Shown: positions 1 to 7,689 of the stretch, one piece after another
Layout of the letters: each line of letters starts with the position of its first letter
Numbering within the stretch: position 1 is the stretch's first letter
Source: Grimontia hollisae CIP 101886
Lineage (GTDB): Bacteria; Pseudomonadota; Gammaproteobacteria; Enterobacterales; Vibrionaceae
Direction: 5' to 3'
DNA length: 64,000 nt
Assembly (NCBI RefSeq): GCF_000176515.1
Contig: NZ_ADAQ01000010.1
Location: 1-64,000 of the forward strand
The notes under the pieces: model-generated
The model's database searches: none
What the model was told of the DNA's origin: nothing
The model's input: only the letters and a program-made list of their open reading frames with translations
Translations under genes and position numbers: made by a program

Positions 1-59
1 CATTCTTTTGGCTGCGCCAGCAGCCAATACTCTCGAACAACAAATCTGTCTACTTCGTT
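1..59. repeat. 59-bp direct repeat, copy A
   Basis: This stretch aligns without gaps to 2324-2382 with about 10 mismatches in 59 positions. Both copies start CATTCTTTTGGCTGC and end CTACTTCGTT. The GGCTGC / GCAGYC arms of a small hairpin are kept while the 4-nt loop differs (GCCA here, ATTC in copy B), which hints that the structure matters. The two copies bracket the IS and the integron cassette. Copy A may continue beyond the left edge. Confidence 0.6.
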
Positions 60-208
60 CTGTCGCTTTCGCCGTTAAGTCGTCGCTTACGGCAAACACA
101 TATAGAAGGTCTCTTACTGCGGTCTCAGCGCTGCCTGCCAGTCGTGTGACAGGGCCATTAGACATTATTCGGTTAACCCAAGCTGGCACTATTCAAAAAG
201 AAGGCTAA
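60..208. other. Non-coding stretch left of the IS, possible cassette remnant
   Basis: I see no convincing gene. A 66-codon open frame at 8-208 has no recognisable motif and no clear ribosome binding site. It ends in the TAA of GGCTAA at 203-208, which resembles the start of an attC site. It may be the end of an integron cassette into whose attC the IS inserted. Confidence 0.3.
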
Positions 209-210
209 AC

Positions 211-421
211 AATGGTTTTCCAGTTATCTTCAGGCTCAGGTTGGGTGTAAGCAACTTTGTTGTTCGTTTGGGGGCGCAACAATGGGGCGGCTAATCAAAG
301 CAAAGGGGCTTGGACAACCGTTGGCACAGCAGGCCATGAGGGCTTAATGCCCAGTGAACTCAGTCAGCAACGTGCTCCTTCTCAGCACCAGTTAGACGTT
401 CAGCTCACCCCATTGTGCGAC
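211..421 (-). ncRNA. Candidate guide (seekRNA/bridge RNA) region of the IS
   Basis: This is the non-coding segment downstream of the transposase stop codon. It can form several short hairpins, for example GTGCT-N7-AGCAC at 373-389 and GGGC-N5-GCCC at 340-352. IS1111 elements are known to encode a guide RNA here. Positions 289-301 read GGCTAATCAAAGC, which closely resembles the joined target flanks (GGCTAA at 203-208 plus ATCAAACGC at 1541-1549). GTTAGAC at 391-397 matches the attC core consensus GTTRRRY. Transcription and the guide role are inferred. Confidence 0.4.
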
Positions 422-1465
422 TTATTCAGGTAAGAACTTCTGTTCATCAAACACGGTTTTATTCCTCAACATAAAGTAAACACAGCGCCCCAGCTTGTGG
501 GCGAGTGCAGACAAGGCTTTGGCTTTGCTCATGCGTTTTTGTAAACGTGTGAGGTATTTCTTCGCTTTTTCATTGCCACGAAGGTAAAGGACAGCAGCTT
601 CGGAGAAGGCCCATTTAAGGTGTGCGTTGCCGATCTTATTGCCGCAGGTTCCATATTGCTTTCCCGCGGATTCAGCTTTGCATTTAATTAAACGGGAATA
701 AGACGCGAACTGCTGAACGGTCGGAAAGCGTTGGATATTGCCGATTTCGTAAAGAATGGTCAGCGCCAGAATACGGCCAATGCCAGGGACGGTTTGCAGC
801 AGTTGGTAATCCTGCGGGTTATGTTGTTTGGCGTTCTGTTCGATGAAGTGTTCAACGCTCGCAAGTTCTTTGGTGTAAAAGGCAATCACGTTCAAATCGA
901 GATCAATGTTGCGGTTAATGGCAGGTTTATCGAATCGGTTGCGGACTTCCTCTCGGGCATACGGATAGCGCAGCTGAAGGTTAGGCGATGGATGATTGTA
1001 TTGACTGAAAGTGTTAGAAACATGCGCTTTTAAGTCTGCGCCGTGACGCATGATCTTGGTTCGACGGCGAAGTAAGTCACGGGTGGCACGCATGGCTTTG
1101 GGGTAGACGTAAGCAAGTGGGAAGTTACCGCCCCTGAGAAGAGAAGCAATCTTATAGGAATCAATGCGGTCGTTTTTAGTTTTCCCGCCGTGAATCGCCT
1201 TCATGTAAAGCGCGTGACCAAGTACAAAATCAAAGGCGTAGTCGAGGCATAGGTCACTGACCCAATACCAGCAATGCATGCACTCGACGCCGACAACAAT
1301 CTGGTCTTGGTAAGGCGCGATAACATCTAAAAGCGCGTCAGGATTGGCATCGATTTTCTTGTGAAGCAGCTTGTTGCCCGCAGAATCGAGGATGCAGACA
1401 TAAAGAATGCGCGCATGCAGATCGATGCCGCAGTAATAATCATGCTGTTGGTTATAGAATCTCAT
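422..1465 (-). CDS. IS110/IS1111-family DEDD transposase
   Basis: The 347-residue recombinase moves the element by an RNA-guided reaction in this family. The N-terminal DEDD (RuvC-like) domain covers about residues 10-160; D15 (GIDLH), E61 (GVECMH), D99 and D102 (KTKNDRID) are visible. The C-terminal Transposase_20 domain has PGIGRILALTI near residue 228 and ASYSRL near 255, which supplies the family's catalytic serine. Length is normal and the frame is intact, so the element may be active. The ATG at 1465 lies in the arm of a long hairpin (1464-1538) that could limit translation. The reading direction is opposite to that of the GNAT cassette. Confidence 0.93.
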   Translation of the reverse strand: MRFYNQQHDYYCGIDLHARILYVCILDSAGNKLLHKKIDANPDALLDVIAPYQDQIVVGVECMHCWYWVSDLCLDYAFDFVLGHALYMKAIHGGKTKNDRIDSYKIASLLRGGNFPLAYVYPKAMRATRDLLRRRTKIMRHGADLKAHVSNTFSQYNHPSPNLQLRYPYAREEVRNRFDKPAINRNIDLDLNVIAFYTKELASVEHFIEQNAKQHNPQDYQLLQTVPGIGRILALTILYEIGNIQRFPTVQQFASYSRLIKCKAESAGKQYGTCGNKIGNAHLKWAFSEAAVLYLRGNEKAKKYLTRLQKRMSKAKALSALAHKLGRCVYFMLRNKTVFDEQKFLPE

Positions 1466-1542
1466 TGAGTCTTCTCCGTTTGGTTTCGTCGCCTTCCAGC
1501 TTAGCCGGACGGTTAAGTTGGAGGAGAAGGCTCAATGAGTAT

Positions 1543-1661
1543 CAAACGCTTTAAGACGGATTCGCAACGCGTGGCATTTTTACCATGCGTTGATTTTAGT
1601 GATTAAGGTGGTATGTGGTAGCATCGGTATTGCGTTGCTCACCACTTAAGCGGGCGTTAGC
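1543..1661 (+). other. attC: VCR-like integron attC site, 5' end cut by the IS
   Basis: The sequence follows the Vibrio cholerae repeat from the CAAACGC(T)TTAAG block through CAACGCGTGGCATTTTTA and a GCGTTGCTCACC block to the terminal TTAAGCGGGCGTTAGC. The inner arms GCAACGC (1563-1569) and GCGTTGC (1632-1638) can pair, as can TTAAG with CTTAA. The first core bases (R'') are missing on the left, where the IS begins. Such sites are recombined by the integron integrase IntI as folded single strands. No intI gene lies in this window. Confidence 0.88.
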
Positions 1662-1685
1662 TGTATTCATTAAAGGCAGGCATAC

Positions 1686-2288
1686 ATGGAGAGTAAAATG
1701 TGGTTTAAAGACGTGGAGTTAGAAGCTGAAAATGTAAAACTTGTGCCCTTAACTATGGAGCATAAAGATGCATTAGTGGAAGCGGCAAGTGATGGTGAAC
1801 TTTGGAAATTATGGTTCACATCTGTGCCAAGTGCAGAAAGTGTTGCTGATTATATTTCCACGGCGCTAAACCATAAAGCCAAAGGGTTATCTTTACCTTT
1901 TGTGGTTATCTCTAAATCAAGCGGTAAGGTTATCGGCTCAACTCGTTTTTGTAATGCAGACTCAATAAATCAGAGGGTAGAAATCGGTTACACTTGGTAT
2001 AGCAAAAGCTATCAAAAAACATCATGTAACACAGAGTGTAAGTTACTTCTTCTAACTCACGCTTTTGAAAGTCTCGATGCCATTGCAGTTGAACTAAGAA
2101 CAAGTTGGCATAATCAAGCTTCAAGAGCAGCTATTGCCCGTTTGGGAGCGAAGCAAGACGGAATACTTAGAAATCATCAGAAAATGCTAAATGGTGGTTA
2201 TCGAGATACTGTTGTGTTCTCAATCATCAATACTGAATGGCTCTCAGTCAAAGCGGGTTTAGAGTTTAAGCTGTCAGCACACAGCTAA
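1686..2288 (+). CDS. GNAT N-acetyltransferase, integron gene cassette
   Basis: The 200-residue protein resembles RimJ/RimL-type GNAT enzymes: an N-terminal strand (VKLVPLTMEHKDALVEAA), a central GKVIGSTRF strand, EIGYTWYSKSYQKT in the acetyl-CoA region, and a C-terminal HNQASRAAIARLGAKQDGILRNH motif. The substrate cannot be told. The gene begins 25 bp after an attC site and is more AT-rich than its neighbours, both typical of a cassette. A second ATG at 1698 is a possible start. Just past the stop, AGCTAACA resembles the start of the cassette's own attC, but nothing attC-like follows, so the downstream site seems to have been deleted. Confidence 0.88.
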   Translation: MESKMWFKDVELEAENVKLVPLTMEHKDALVEAASDGELWKLWFTSVPSAESVADYISTALNHKAKGLSLPFVVISKSSGKVIGSTRFCNADSINQRVEIGYTWYSKSYQKTSCNTECKLLLLTHAFESLDAIAVELRTSWHNQASRAAIARLGAKQDGILRNHQKMLNGGYRDTVVFSIINTEWLSVKAGLEFKLSAHS

Positions 2289-2323
2289 CACATATGAGCC
2301 CTTTTCCGGTCAATAGGCAATAG

Positions 2324-2382
2324 CATTCTTTTGGCTGCATTCGCAGTCAATGCTTTCGAACAACAAAGTCGTCTACTTCGTT
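2324..2382. repeat. 59-bp direct repeat, copy B
   Basis: Partner of the repeat at 1-59, about 83 percent identical. The hairpin arms GGCTGC and GCAGTC are retained with a different loop. It follows the cassette stop codon by 35 bp. From here to 2539 I see no gene; GTCTAAC near 2430 matches the attC R'' core pattern but no paired core follows. Confidence 0.6.
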
Positions 2383-2539
2383 TTCCCCAATCTAAAGTTA
2401 TCCGAAGTGGACGCTTTAGAGCATAAGGTCTAACTGGCTTCTGTCCCGAATCGACGTAATAGTGTTGAGGTACTGTTTTTAAGATTAGGTTAAGCAACAC
2501 CAACGTACTGTCAGTTTGTGGATGAATCAGTGCAATTGA

Positions 2540-2815
2540 TTACTGCTCTTCCAGATCGTCCTGCCACGGCATTTCCGGTAGCATGTCCAGGTGCTCTTCA
2601 TAGCGCTTGAGGTTAAACTCCCCGCCACCTTTCGCCACATCATAGATTTCAACCATCAGGGCGCAGGCGATATATTCCATGGCTTCTTCCTGGGTTGAGC
2701 CTGTCATGCGAAGGCGCATCAGTGTTTCTTTCACTTTCTTCGGGTTGTTGTCTGCCAACTGGTTTTCAACGATCTCAATCAGGTTTTCACTGGTCAGGAT
2801 GTCGTCATCATTCAT
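2540..2815 (-). CDS. Conserved hypothetical protein, about 91 residues
   Basis: I do not recognise the family. The short acidic protein begins MNDDDILTSENLIEIVENQ and has no signal peptide, membrane segment or metal motif. It looks soluble and mostly helical (KKVKETLMRLRMTGSTQEEAMEYIACALMVEIYDV) and ends in an acidic tail. The frame is open further upstream to 2923, but the extension is low in character and the ATG at 2815 has a plausible AAGGCG ribosome binding site. It lies 126 bp downstream of msrB on the same strand and could be co-transcribed. Confidence 0.65.
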   Translation of the reverse strand: MNDDDILTSENLIEIVENQLADNNPKKVKETLMRLRMTGSTQEEAMEYIACALMVEIYDVAKGGGEFNLKRYEEHLDMLPEMPWQDDLEEQ

Positions 2816-2941
2816 TACGTTACGCCTTGCATTGGAATCGGTATCAAGGCGTATGGTAAGCGATATCAGTCTGCTTTCACAGGGCTTTTCGGTGTCGGTA
2901 TCCGCTGTACTTAGTACGCTCAACTTAATGCAAGGTGCAGA

Positions 2942-3394
2942 TTATTTTTCTTTTTCCAACGCGATAGCATTGATGCAGTAACGCAGACGTGTAGGTGGGG
3001 GCCCATCGGGAAAGACGTGCCCAAGGTGTGCATCACAGACATTGCAGGTGACTTCTATACGTGTCATCCCATGGGAAATGTCCATGTTGTATGCCACCAC
3101 ATTTTCTTCCAAAGGCGCGGTAAACGAAGGCCAGCCAGTGCCGGAATCAAATTTTTCGTTGGCATTAAACAACCGCTCACCGCAGCAGACACAGGTGTAA
3201 ATGCCGGGTTCAAACAACCCGCACATTTCAGAACTGAATGGACGTTCTGTTCCGTGTTTCCGTGTTACGTAAAACTGCTCCGGGCTTAATTTTGCCTGCC
3301 AATCGACATCTGATTTTTCCACCCGTCGCGGTGGGGCAGGATTGCTTTTTTTAGCAGTGGTTATGACAACATCCCAGTTAAGCATACTTTTCAT
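2942..3394 (-). CDS. msrB: Peptide-methionine (R)-S-oxide reductase MsrB
   Basis: MsrB reduces the R form of methionine sulfoxide in oxidised proteins in the cytosol. Two zinc-binding CxxC pairs are visible (CVCCGERLF and CNVCDAHLGHVF), with the family signatures FDSGTGWPSF and GHVFPDGP; the catalytic cysteine is in RYCIN near residue 137. The 150-residue length is normal. A variable N-terminal stretch of about 30 residues precedes the domain. The ATG at 3394 has an AGGT ribosome binding site 8 nt upstream. There is no fused MsrA domain and no msrA nearby. Confidence 0.95.
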   Translation of the reverse strand: MKSMLNWDVVITTAKKSNPAPPRRVEKSDVDWQAKLSPEQFYVTRKHGTERPFSSEMCGLFEPGIYTCVCCGERLFNANEKFDSGTGWPSFTAPLEENVVAYNMDISHGMTRIEVTCNVCDAHLGHVFPDGPPPTRLRYCINAIALEKEK

Positions 3395-3528
3395 CTTCGA
3401 CCTGTTAAAAGGAAACGTAAACGGCGCAACAGCCGCCAGTCAGTAAACTAATTGACCGCAGCACCCAGCGACGCATTTCATCTCACATCCAGAGCAGCAA
3501 ATTGCCCAGCCTATACTAGAGTTGGATT

Positions 3529-4173
3529 ATGACGTTCTTACCCTGTTTTTATCACCAATCCTGCCATCCTCCAGTTCTTGCTCTGGCTATTTACCGTGCG
3601 CTACTGCTGGCCGTTGGCCTTATTGTCTTTTCTGGGTGTGCATCGGACAACACCCGATCGGTTACGTTAAGTGATTTATCTCAGATCAAAGATGGTGAAG
3701 TGATGGTGGTCGGTAAGATGTCCAAACTACCGGCTGTTGTTGCGGCGGATTTAAAGCAGGAAACGGATATGTTTACACCGTTCAGCGGCGAACGGATCCT
3801 TCTCTGGCTTTCCGGAAGTGCGAAGAGTGATGGTGAACCCATCGGTTTGTTGGCTAAGTGGGGAGAGACCTTTTATTTTGCAGTCCCCAGAAAAACGATG
3901 CGATTAACCACACTGAAACGGCGCTCAGATGAAGGTGACACATTCACTTACCTTTCCATGCCACTTCCTGAACCCTTGATATTTCTGGTACGTGCGGACG
4001 ACAGGGCAGTCTATATCGGCAACATCCGGCTTTACGTTGATGAGTTTGACCAGATAGTTGCGCTGGAAGTTGTGGATGAAACCAGCGAGATGAAGACGGC
4101 ATTCCGACAGCGCTTTGGCGCCTCACTCCTCCCGCGGGTTTCATTGATTGCTCCAGAATACCACTTCCGTTGA
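3529..4173 (+). CDS. Hypothetical lipoprotein
   Basis: The 214-residue protein has an N-terminal hydrophobic segment (ALLLAVGLIVFSGC) ending in a lipobox whose cysteine is near residue 37. The signal is long, so a start downstream of the first ATG is possible. The mature part is a mixed alpha/beta domain that I do not recognise (GEVMVVGKMSKLP, YIGNIRLYVDEFDQIVALEVVDE). It is convergent with the deacylase gene that ends 13 bp downstream. Confidence 0.7.
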   Translation: MTFLPCFYHQSCHPPVLALAIYRALLLAVGLIVFSGCASDNTRSVTLSDLSQIKDGEVMVVGKMSKLPAVVAADLKQETDMFTPFSGERILLWLSGSAKSDGEPIGLLAKWGETFYFAVPRKTMRLTTLKRRSDEGDTFTYLSMPLPEPLIFLVRADDRAVYIGNIRLYVDEFDQIVALEVVDETSEMKTAFRQRFGASLLPRVSLIAPEYHFR

Positions 4174-4185
4174 TACCATAGCGGT

Positions 4186-5250
4186 TTACGCTACGCCGAT
4201 GCCCCATTTGATTTCGTTGTTGGCATCGTCAACAACTTCATCAAGATAGGTTTCAACCTGCTGCTCGACCAGTTTGTCTGGCTCTTCGAAGAATGCGATA
4301 TGGTAGATAGCATCGCCCTCGTTCACCAGCGGCAGGGTTTGTTGACCAATGATGATCCCGCCTTGCGGTGCATAAATCTGGATCTCTTCGCTGCCGACTG
4401 GGCTGCTGATTGATGCCAGGGATTGCCCTTTACTGACCCGTTGGCCCAGCGAAACGTGTGAACGCAAAATACCATCCGCTTCTGCACGCACCCAGCGGGT
4501 TGCACGGGCGATAACAGGCTCAACGTTAGTTTTCTTGCTGGTTTTGCGGATCATGCCAAGGTACTGCATGACGCGTTTCACGCCTTTAACACCGGCAGTG
4601 ATGGCATACGGTTCGAAGCGCAGTGCTTCCCCAGCTTCATACGTTAGCACCGGAATGCCAATTTTCTCTGCTTCAGAACGTAAAGAGCCTTCACGCAACG
4701 CAGCATCAATAACCACTGGCGTACCGAATGCCAATGCCATGTTGCAGGTTTGCTCGTTTGACAGGTTTGCACGGATCTGTGGCAAATTAGTGCGATAGAT
4801 GGCAGCCGTGTGCAAGTCAATGATATGAGTACAACGACGAACAATTTGCTCGAAGATTTGAAACGCCATACGGCCAGCAATAGAGCCGCGCTCAGAACCC
4901 GGGAAGCAACGGTTCAGATCACGACGGTCTGGGAGGTAGCGGGATTTATGGATAAATCCGAATACGTTAACCACGGGGATTGCAATCACAGTGCCTTTCA
5001 ACGTGGCAGGATTTAGACGTTCTAGGGTTTGACGAACCACTTCAACGCCGTTTAGCTCATCACCATGAATGGCGGCGTTTATCATCAATACGGGACCGGG
5101 TTTCTTTCCATGAACCACCTCTGCTGTCACAGACAGCGGAGAGTGTGTGTAAAGTTTAGCAACTTCAAATTCAACGCTTGCACGCTGACCTGGCGGGATG
5201 GTTACCCCGCCAATTTCGAAGGCACTGTTTTTATTATTGGCTTTTGACAC
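4186..5250 (-). CDS. Succinylglutamate desuccinylase/aspartoacylase-family protein, last gene of the rim operon
   Basis: The 354-residue protein belongs to the AstE/AspA zinc hydrolases (M14-like). The zinc motif HGDEL ([14 protein letters not shown]) lies near residue 63 and the second histidine in [10 protein letters not shown] near 138; RDLNRCFPG is the substrate-loop signature. The C-terminal part (about 245-330) reads like a biotinyl-lipoyl-type beta barrel ([23 protein letters not shown]). The gene overlaps rimK by 17 bp, so the two are probably translationally coupled. Linkage to RimK suggests it acts on the same modified target, perhaps removing glutamate-type groups; that is inference. 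Confidence 0.85.
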   Translation of the reverse strand: MSKANNKNSAFEIGGVTIPPGQRASVEFEVAKLYTHSPLSVTAEVVHGKKPGPVLMINAAIHGDELNGVEVVRQTLERLNPATLKGTVIAIPVVNVFGFIHKSRYLPDRRDLNRCFPGSERGSIAGRMAFQIFEQIVRRCTHIIDLHTAAIYRTNLPQIRANLSNEQTCNMALAFGTPVVIDAALREGSLRSEAEKIGIPVLTYEAGEALRFEPYAITAGVKGVKRVMQYLGMIRKTSKKTNVEPVIARATRWVRAEADGILRSHVSLGQRVSKGQSLASISSPVGSEEIQIYAPQGGIIIGQQTLPLVNEGDAIYHIAFFEEPDKLVEQQVETYLDEVVDDANNEIKWGIGVA

Positions 5251-6142
5251 GTGTCCTTGTCCTCGGAGAAGAGACTATTTTCTCTATATGATCAATGATC
5301 AGGCCTGCTACGTCTTTACCGGTAGCAGTCTCGATCCCTTCAAGACCCGGTGAAGAATTCACTTCCATTACCAGTGGTCCACGCTCGGAACGCAGCAAAT
5401 CAACACCGGCCACATGAAGACCCATCGCCTTTGCTGCTGCAACCGCTGTTTTGCGTTCCTCTGGCGTAATACGTACCAGTGATGCACTACCGCCACGGTG
5501 CAGGTTTGACCGAAATTCACCCGGTAGCGCCTGGCGTTTCATCGCCGCTATCACTTTATCGCCGATAACGAAACAACGAATGTCTGCGCCCCCGGCTTCT
5601 TTGATGTATTCCTGAACCATGATGTTGGCTTTCAGGCCCATAAAGGCTTCAATAACACTCTCTGCTGCTTTACGGGTTTCGGCCAGTACGACGCCGATCC
5701 CTTGGGTACCTTCCAGCAATTTAATCACGACCGGTGTGCCCCCAACCATGTTCAGAAGGTCTTTAATATCGCCCGGTTTGCTCGCAAATCCTGTGATTGG
5801 CATACCAATATTCTTACGAGATAACAGTTGGAGGGAGCGTAACTTGTCACGTGAGCGTGAAATGGCCACAGAATCGTTCAGGGTGTAGACGCCCATCATT
5901 TCAAATTGGCGCAAAACGGCAGTGCCATAGAAAGTGACTGACGCGCCGATACGAGGAATGATGGCGTCGAAACCTACCAGATCTTCACCCATCAGGTGGA
6001 TAGATGGCTGGGTAGAGTTGATGTTCATGTAGCAGCGCAGGGCATCGATAATTTTGTACTCATGGCCGCGTGCCTCACATGCCTCGATCAGGCGACGAGT
6101 GGAATAGAGATTTTCGTTTCGGGATAAAATGCCAATTTTCAT
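5234..6142 (-). CDS. rimK: ATP-grasp ligase RimK (ribosomal protein S6 glutamate ligase)
   Basis: RimK adds glutamate residues to the C terminus of ribosomal protein S6 using ATP. The 302-residue length and sequence fit: N-terminal domain [21 protein letters not shown]-grasp core with [18 protein letters not shown] (about residue 140), the [26 protein letters not shown] block and the metal-binding [14 protein letters not shown] near residue 262. It lies 4 bp downstream of the RimB-type protease gene and overlaps the next gene. The rimB-rimK pairing is also known from Pseudomonas, where it links ribosome modification to environmental adaptation. Confidence 0.93.
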   Translation of the reverse strand: MKIGILSRNENLYSTRRLIEACEARGHEYKIIDALRCYMNINSTQPSIHLMGEDLVGFDAIIPRIGASVTFYGTAVLRQFEMMGVYTLNDSVAISRSRDKLRSLQLLSRKNIGMPITGFASKPGDIKDLLNMVGGTPVVIKLLEGTQGIGVVLAETRKAAESVIEAFMGLKANIMVQEYIKEAGGADIRCFVIGDKVIAAMKRQALPGEFRSNLHRGGSASLVRITPEERKTAVAAAKAMGLHVAGVDLLRSERGPLVMEVNSSPGLEGIETATGKDVAGLIIDHIEKIVSSPRTRTRVKSQ

Positions 6143-6146
6143 ACTA

Positions 6147-6638
6147 TTAACCTTGTGGCGCCTGAACGAGGAAGGATTTCACGGGATCAACCACCAGTCT
6201 ATTTTCCATTGCAGTGCGACCCAGCAACATTCTAAATACCATGGTGTCGCGCTTAGTCAGTGTCATCTCAATCGGGTATGACAAATCACCAATCACCAAT
6301 GTTGTTTCAATGACATACCGTAAAGTCTCATGGCCACCAGAGTCCCTTACCTTACGCATGTCTTTGACTTTTGCGTGACATTCTTTTTGGGTCACGTTGT
6401 CGTCTTGAATAGGGTGAATCATAAATTTCACCCATTTCTCGTTATCTTTTTCATACTCTTTGATGCCAAAGGTATGCAGGCATGAGGTTCGAGCACCAGT
6501 GTCTACCTTTGCCTTAATCGCCGAGATACCAATATCTGGTAAGGCAACCCATTCACGCCAGCCCACAAGCAGTTTATCGTTAAAATTCGCTTGGTTCGTG
6601 TCCTCGACTGCTGGTCGAGCTGTGTTTTTGTCAGTCAT
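6147..6638 (-). CDS. rimB: RimB-type retropepsin-like (ATP-dependent zinc protease family) protein
   Basis: Members of this family have a single retropepsin-like domain; the aspartate motif is visible as [12 protein letters not shown]. Other family blocks are [26 protein letters not shown] and [22 protein letters not shown]. The 163-residue form starts at the ATG at 6638, behind a GGGG stretch. A longer frame to 6695 (ATG, no ribosome binding site) is open and cannot be excluded. It is the first gene of the rimB-rimK-deacylase operon. In Pseudomonas RimB acts with RimK on modified S6; the same role here is inferred. Confidence 0.85.
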   Translation of the reverse strand: MTDKNTARPAVEDTNQANFNDKLLVGWREWVALPDIGISAIKAKVDTGARTSCLHTFGIKEYEKDNEKWVKFMIHPIQDDNVTQKECHAKVKDMRKVRDSGGHETLRYVIETTLVIGDLSYPIEMTLTKRDTMVFRMLLGRTAMENRLVVDPVKSFLVQAPQG

Positions 6639-6708
6639 CGCTGTCAATGCCCCAGGTAGTGAATTTCGTACGGATGGAGTGAGTGCATGCATCAATCGTT
6701 AACGTTAA

Positions 6709-6824
6709 CCCAAATAAACGATAGTTGCTCAGTGGGATCGTGCCGCTCACATTTATAAGAACCGATTGAATAATCAAGACTATCGTTTATACCCAAACGA
6801 CCTGATATTACAGGTGGTTTGGGT
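6709..6824. repeat. Compound palindromic element upstream of rimB
   Basis: Two inverted repeats lie back to back. ATAAACGATAGT at 6714-6725 is matched exactly by its reverse complement at 6779-6790, with 53 nt between. Directly after, ACCCAAACGACCTG at 6791-6804 pairs with CAGGTGGTTTGGGT at 6811-6824 with one mismatch. The second part belongs to the CAACCTGA/TCAGGTTG repeat family seen elsewhere in the window. The rest of the gap 6639-7001 shows no gene. Confidence 0.65.
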
Positions 6825-7001
6825 GAACTCCGACGGTGCGCAATATCAGCAACTTTCTCAGCACCGCTCCAAAAGAGCGCGCAAGTTACAGCTTTGCGAA
6901 GTCAGCGACAAGTCAAATTATTGCTTGTAACCATTAAGTTATTCGATTGGCGTTGACGGTGGAATAGACGAAATATCATGTGATTGATGTTAGTGAGAGA
7001 G

Positions 7002-7478
7002 TCAGCTGGCGGCATAGAGCAACATGTTGCGTTGCCATTCGTACAGAATATCCAGCAGCCCCTCTTCGTGGCAGTGTTGTCTCGCTTCTTTTTCTATAAA
7101 CCCGTGTTTTTGCCAGAATGTGCGCGCTGTTTGGTTTATCTCGGACGTGTAAACGTGTAAATCCTGACGGGTCGTTTCTTTAGCAAGATCAACCAGTGCA
7201 CTGCCGATCCCCTGGTGTTGGTAGTTTGGGTCGACATAAAGCTGGCTAATGAAGCGATCATCAAATGCAATCATTGCTAACACGCGTTCTGTGCGTTTTT
7301 CGATGGCCAGGTAAATATGATTGGTTGCTGCCAGTATGCGATTCAGATAATAACGGTGTTGGTCAAAATCATGGGACTCGGGTATCCCCAAGGCACTTTC
7401 TTTACTGGTGCGCCACATGGAAACTGTCTGGTCTGTGTAGCGCGGGTGGTAATCAATAATGTCAATTTTTGTATTCAT
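7002..7478 (-). CDS. GNAT-family N-acetyltransferase
   Basis: The 158-residue protein has a standard GNAT fold: DYHPRYTDQTVSMW at the N terminus, the MIAFDDRFISQLYVDPNYQHQGIGSALVDLA block with the Q-x-x-G-I-G acetyl-CoA loop near residue 97, and the C-terminal NQTARTFWQKHGFIEKE motif. The target is unknown. The frame is open up to 7637, but those codons read through the out-of-frame remnant of another acetyltransferase, so the ATG at 7478 is preferred. Confidence 0.85.
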   Translation of the reverse strand: MNTKIDIIDYHPRYTDQTVSMWRTSKESALGIPESHDFDQHRYYLNRILAATNHIYLAIEKRTERVLAMIAFDDRFISQLYVDPNYQHQGIGSALVDLAKETTRQDLHVYTSEINQTARTFWQKHGFIEKEARQHCHEEGLLDILYEWQRNMLLYAAS

Positions 7479-7512
7479 AATCTTTGAGCGACGTTGTCCA
7501 TAACGTTGTGTA

Positions 7513-7689
7513 TTACCCGGAGGGAGACGGGGGTAAGGTTGGACTGAACCGATGTAGTCCCCCAGGATAGAAAACACTGTAGGGATCATCAGTGTCGTTA
7601 CCGAAGAGGACGCGTGTTTCAAAGCCAAACCGCTCATACAAACGTCGGGCAGAGGGAATATTCGGTTCAGTACCTGTCTCTAAACTTAG
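7513..7689 (-). pseudogene. C-terminal remnant of a GNAT acetyltransferase
   Basis: Between the EamA gene and the intact GNAT gene, the minus strand encodes an open stretch reading LSLETGTEPNIPSARRLYE, RFGFETRVLFGNDTDDPYS and VFYPGGLH before a stop at 7513. This is the typical GNAT ending (ETG...P-x-A-x-x-L-Y-x-x-x-G-F). There is no start codon and no N-terminal part; upstream the sequence turns into the 3' end of the EamA gene in another frame. A deletion probably joined the end of the exporter gene to the last 55 or so codons of the acetyltransferase gene. Confidence 0.75.

Larger units (their letters stand above)
209..1540 (-). mobile_element. IS110/IS1111-family insertion sequence inserted in an attC site
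   Basis: The element holds one DEDD transposase gene with a short leader (about 75 bp) and a longer non-coding tail (about 210 bp). That is the IS1111 layout; classical IS110 elements have the long non-coding end upstream. The right boundary is set by the attC sequence that resumes at about 1541-1543. The left boundary is inferred from GGCTAA at 203-208, which would be the missing first bases of the attC site. The resulting size of about 1.33 kb is normal for the family. An IS1111-attC subgroup that targets integron recombination sites is known. No terminal inverted repeat or target duplication was recognised, so the ends are good only to about 10 bp. Confidence 0.6.

Noticed and set aside
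8-208. 66-codon plus-strand frame at the left edge as a gene
   Set aside because: No ribosome binding site, no domain-like pattern, overlaps a diverged repeat; described only as possible cassette remnant.
391-397. GTTAGAC as the end of a second attC site
   Set aside because: No paired inner and outer core sites lie upstream, and it falls inside the non-coding tail of the IS.
731-1033. 100-codon plus-strand frame inside the transposase gene
   Set aside because: Antisense shadow of the transposase; no independent signals.
2285-2503. 72-codon minus-strand frame after the cassette
   Set aside because: Overlaps repeat copy B, has no start signals and no recognisable protein character.
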